A program made the position numbers and the translations under genes. A stretch of DNA of 64,000 nucleotides, from NCBI GenBank assembly GCA_964019415.1, contig OZ025869.1:11302598-11366597 (forward strand), written 5' to 3'. The DNA comes from Ianthella basta (taxonomy: Eukaryota; Porifera; Demospongiae; Verongiida; Ianthellidae). This document shows positions 61,134-64,000 of this stretch, piece by piece (the first letter of the stretch is position 1; each line of letters opens with the position of its first letter). The notes under the pieces are model-generated. The model saw only the letters and a list, made by a program, of their open reading frames with translations. It ran no database searches and was not told the DNA's origin.

Positions 61134-62655
61134 TGTTATATGAGGAAGCCATACATCAAAGCAAGCTGCAGTGGTCTAATTTTGCATAACGCCACTGTTT
61201 ACACTTTCACACCTCATAACACACTGCGTCGAGGGGGGCTCTTATTGGTTCACCCAATCACTTTCCACCCTTAAACAAACGTTTTGTTTACTGCTTTAGC
61301 AAAATGCCTTTGATATTCATCACCTTGTGAACTTTCTCATGAACATTGGCTCTGAAATGATGAGTGCTTGGCACTTGGAAGCATGGTCATTAACATAAAT
61401 ATATGCCTAGCACACGTGTATTTTTATGGCAGTGACATGTAATTGTGCATGTAATGTCTTTAGTGATAGAGAAACCAACATTCCCTTTTCCAAGTTCACT
61501 TTATGGATGAAATTGAAGGTAGGTCTTGCCATTCCCAAGTTCTCCAGTCGTTTAAATCCTAGTACACTCTCTAAAAAGAACGTTCTCCTTCATACGCTGC
61601 TTGCAGGACTTCTAATCATATGCCCTAGTGCCGACTCAAGCGGCGCCGACGTTTTATTCAGTACGAGAGGCCGCTGACAGCCTTTTTCTTGCGACGCTTC
61701 TCGCCTTTCGCCTTGTGCTCCGAGAAAAGCGTGTTCTCTGGTTTCTATAGTTACTTCTGTCAGGTTCGTTCGGTAAATTCATTCGACAGCGAACGAATTC
61801 AAGCGCTAATCCCTGCTGTTTGAATCGTAACAAGTCAGTTATAACATCTCTTGTTATATGAGGAAGCCATACATCAAATCAAGCTGCAGTGGTCTAATTT
61901 CGCATAACGCCACTGTTTACGCTTTCACACCTCATAACACACTGCGTCGAGGGGGGGCTCTTATTGGTTCACCCAATCACTTTCCACCCTTAAACAAACG
62001 TTTTGTTTACTGCTTTAGCAAAATGCCTTTGATATTCATCACCTTGTGAACTTTCTCATGAACATTGGCTCTGAAATGATGAGTGCTTGGCACTTGGAAG
62101 CATGGTCATTAACATAAATATATGCCTAGCACACGTGTATTTTTATGGCAGTGACATGTAATTGTGCATGTAATGTCTTTATTGATAGAGAAACCAACAT
62201 TCCCTTTTCCAACTTCACTTTATGGATGAAATTGAAGGTAGGCCGTGCCATTCCCAAGTTCTCCAGTCGTTTAAATCCTAGTACACTCTCTATAAAGAAC
62301 GTTCTCCCTTCATACGCTGCTTCTAATCATCTGCCCTAGTGCCGATTCAAACGACGCCGACGCTTTATTCCTGAGTACGAGAGGCCGCTGACAGCCTTTT
62401 TCTTGCGACGCGCTTCTCGCCTTTCGCCTTGTGCTCCGAGAAGAGCGTGTTCTCAGGTTTCTATAGTTACTTCTGTCAGGTTCGTTCGGTAAATTCATTC
62501 GACAGCGAACGAATTCAAGCGCTAATCCCTGCTGTTTGAATCGTAACAAGTCAGTTATAACATGGCCGCTCGGGCGCTTAGCTGATTTATCGCACTCGGG
62601 CGCTTCGCGCCCTCGTGTGATAAATCAGCCAGCGCCCTCGCGGCCATGTTATAAC
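61134..62655. mobile_element. Insertion in block D: ~717-bp tandem pair ending in a palindrome
   Basis: Block C runs directly from TACAACATATCA to CATAATATCTGC (around 55050-55085), while here about 1.5 kb intervenes. It consists of two head-to-tail copies (61134-61851 and 61852 to about 62563), highly similar with a few indels, followed by palindrome P4. Each copy starts TGTTATATGAGGAAGCC and ends CAGTTATAACAT, so the ends are short inverted repeats (TGTTATA/TATAACA). The right part of each copy is GC-richer. No transposase was recognised. Confidence 0.7.
62554..62655. repeat. Long palindrome P4
   Basis: The arms GTTATAACATGGCCGC and GCGGCCATGTTATAAC pair, as do GCTGATTTATC and GATAAATCAGC. 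The centre GGGCGCTTCGCGCCC is closely like that of P3. Confidence 0.95.
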
Positions 62656-62796
62656 TAGTACATAATATCTGCTTTGAGACTGTATTCAATTGATCACATG
62701 CAAACTATGACGAGGGGATTGTCACTATTAAATCACAATTCTTGGGTAGTCGAACAAGTATACTATAGACCCCTGAAGTATGACTGTGTGAAAAGC

Positions 62797-63240
62797 TTAT
62801 ACAGCCCTTCACTCTGGTACCAAATGTGTGGTTCATAGGCTTACAGTTTCACGTAGCAATTATACTAGTTCATCTGCGAGTGTTTGATTCCATGTCAACT
62901 GTACCACATTGTGCAAGTATAGCATACAGCGACCGATGTAGCTCAATGACATCTTAAAATTGCCCATCACACCTTGCACACTAGTTAATGGAGGAAGTAT
63001 GTATGACCTCATGCTATATAACTTTACGTTTGTACATATACAGTCCTTTACTCTCAAATGTGTTGTTCATAGGTATACAGTCAGTAATTATACTACTTCA
63101 TCTGTGTGTGTTTGATTTCATGTCAACTGTACTTTGTGCAAGTATAGTATACAGCGACTGATGTAGCTCAATGGCATCTTAAAGTGACCATCACACCTTG
63201 CACACTAGTTAATGGAGGAAGTTTTTTGACCTCTTCTATA
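62797..63240. repeat. Tandem ~200-bp duplication within block D
   Basis: 62797-63012 and 63038-63240 both correspond to 55225-55440 of block C. The second copy is much closer to block C than the first, so the first copy diverged longer or came from another source. Confidence 0.8.
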
Positions 63241-63926
63241 ACTTTACATTTGTATTAAAGTGACTTGGTAAAGTTCATAGTATTCAGCTGTAGCCCCCGT
63301 ATTTCCTACTAGACATTGAGTTGTTGGTGATATTTCCCAATTGTGTGCTGTTTTGTAAAGTTTACATTTCAATCAGCAATTGAAAGTACTGTAACACTGA
63401 ATTTGTCACAATTTAGTTACTGGTTTATAAACATTGACACACTGAATGCTTTCAGTGGGCATTTTATTTCCCTTCCCAGTTCATGCCCATGCATGCACTT
63501 ATAGGATATGCACATGAAAATAGTAATGCGCATGTGCAGCAAATGACTGAACGTTGCTGATAATGTGTGCACACACTTGTTCTATCAAGTGTATACTTAT
63601 ACAATAATTGTATGTGTGCATGTACAATCTGGAACACATACAATTACAGGAGAGTTTACCTCAGTTCTGTCTCTCTGTACCATTTGCTATAAAATACTAT
63701 GTTTACTTCCTACAGTACTTCCTACAGTCAATTCATTACTATCAAACTCCTTCAAACATGTGCAGTTAAAGAGGCAACATGCAGCACTAAAGGGGCTATA
63801 CACATACACCCAGGGCAACAATCACCCTGGCCCCTGGCGTCATCCTCCAATATAATATAGTAATATAATAACCTATATATGTTACTTAAAGTGGGCTAGG
63901 AGTGCTTTACGCGATTTATGGCTCGA

Positions 63927-64000
63927 GGTGTGGGGGTCGAGTTGCTGATAAAGCACGAGGCGAAGCCGAGTGCTTTATCACGCAACGAGACCCCCACACC
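63927..64000. repeat. Long palindrome P5, cut by the window edge
   Basis: GGTGTGGGGGTCGAGTTGC pairs with the last bases of the window (GCAACGAGACCCCCACACC), and GATAAAGCAC pairs imperfectly with GTGCTTTATC. The centre is GAGGCGAAGCCGAG. The left arm may extend further left, with its partner beyond position 64000. Confidence 0.9.

Larger units (their letters stand above)
60525..63880. repeat. Segmental duplication, block D (partner block C, 52945-56035)
   Basis: Its parts match 52945-53074 and 54825-56035 in order. It differs by the insertion 61134-62655 and by an internal tandem duplication of about 200 bp (62797-63012 and 63038-63240), both corresponding to the single stretch near 55225-55440. 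No gene is supported in the shared parts. Confidence 0.85.

Noticed and set aside
61426-61677. Frame repeated at 62145-62339
   Set aside because: It recurs because of the 717-bp tandem duplication; the second copy is shifted and shortened by indels, which argues against a conserved protein.

Overview
This is eukaryotic, almost certainly invertebrate metazoan DNA. The evidence is split genes with GT-AG introns, a CARD-domain exon, Ty3/gypsy and non-LTR retroelements, many short inverted-repeat elements, AT-rich intergenic DNA and very low gene density. The mix of CARD genes, pogo-like MITEs and GC-cored palindromes would suit a sponge or another early-branching animal, but that is inference. 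A run of exactly 200 N (48066-48265) looks like a scaffolding gap of unknown true size.

Layout. (1) 1-4610: AT-rich flank with a decayed copy (A) of a polytopic membrane-protein gene, minus strand, carrying a premature stop, a frameshift and a 613-bp inverted-repeat element in its intron. (2) 4612-48065: a giant satellite, about 38 kb of a 20-bp monomer (GCAAGATGAGGCAAGAAATT and variants) in one orientation. It is interrupted by a young but frame-broken Ty3/gypsy element (22488-27041) and a 5'-truncated LINE (31738-32634). The array runs into the N gap, so its right end is not seen. (3) 48266-52945: a CARD-encoding terminal exon, an R2-type endonuclease fragment of a non-LTR element, a small MITE, a tRNA-derived SINE-like head and a long (GT)n tract. 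(4) 52945-64000: a mosaic of segmental duplications. An apparently intact copy (B) of the membrane-protein gene (two coding exons, 58186-60257, minus strand) sits between two related blocks, C (52945-56035) and D (60525-63880). Each block has a 1.5-1.7 kb insertion that the other lacks, and both insertions carry long GC-cored palindromes.

The probable working genes are gene B (signal peptide, short ectodomain, 7-8 membrane spans; function not recognised) and the partly visible CARD gene. The rest is satellite, mobile DNA, duplications and unassigned sequence. The long open frames on the minus strand of the satellite follow from its composition and are not annotated as genes.

The most notable structure is the satellite. 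A 10-bp half-unit makes up the 20-bp monomer, variant monomers form a recurring 80-bp module, and blocks of 200-700 bp are re-copied many kilobases apart on both sides of the retrotransposon.
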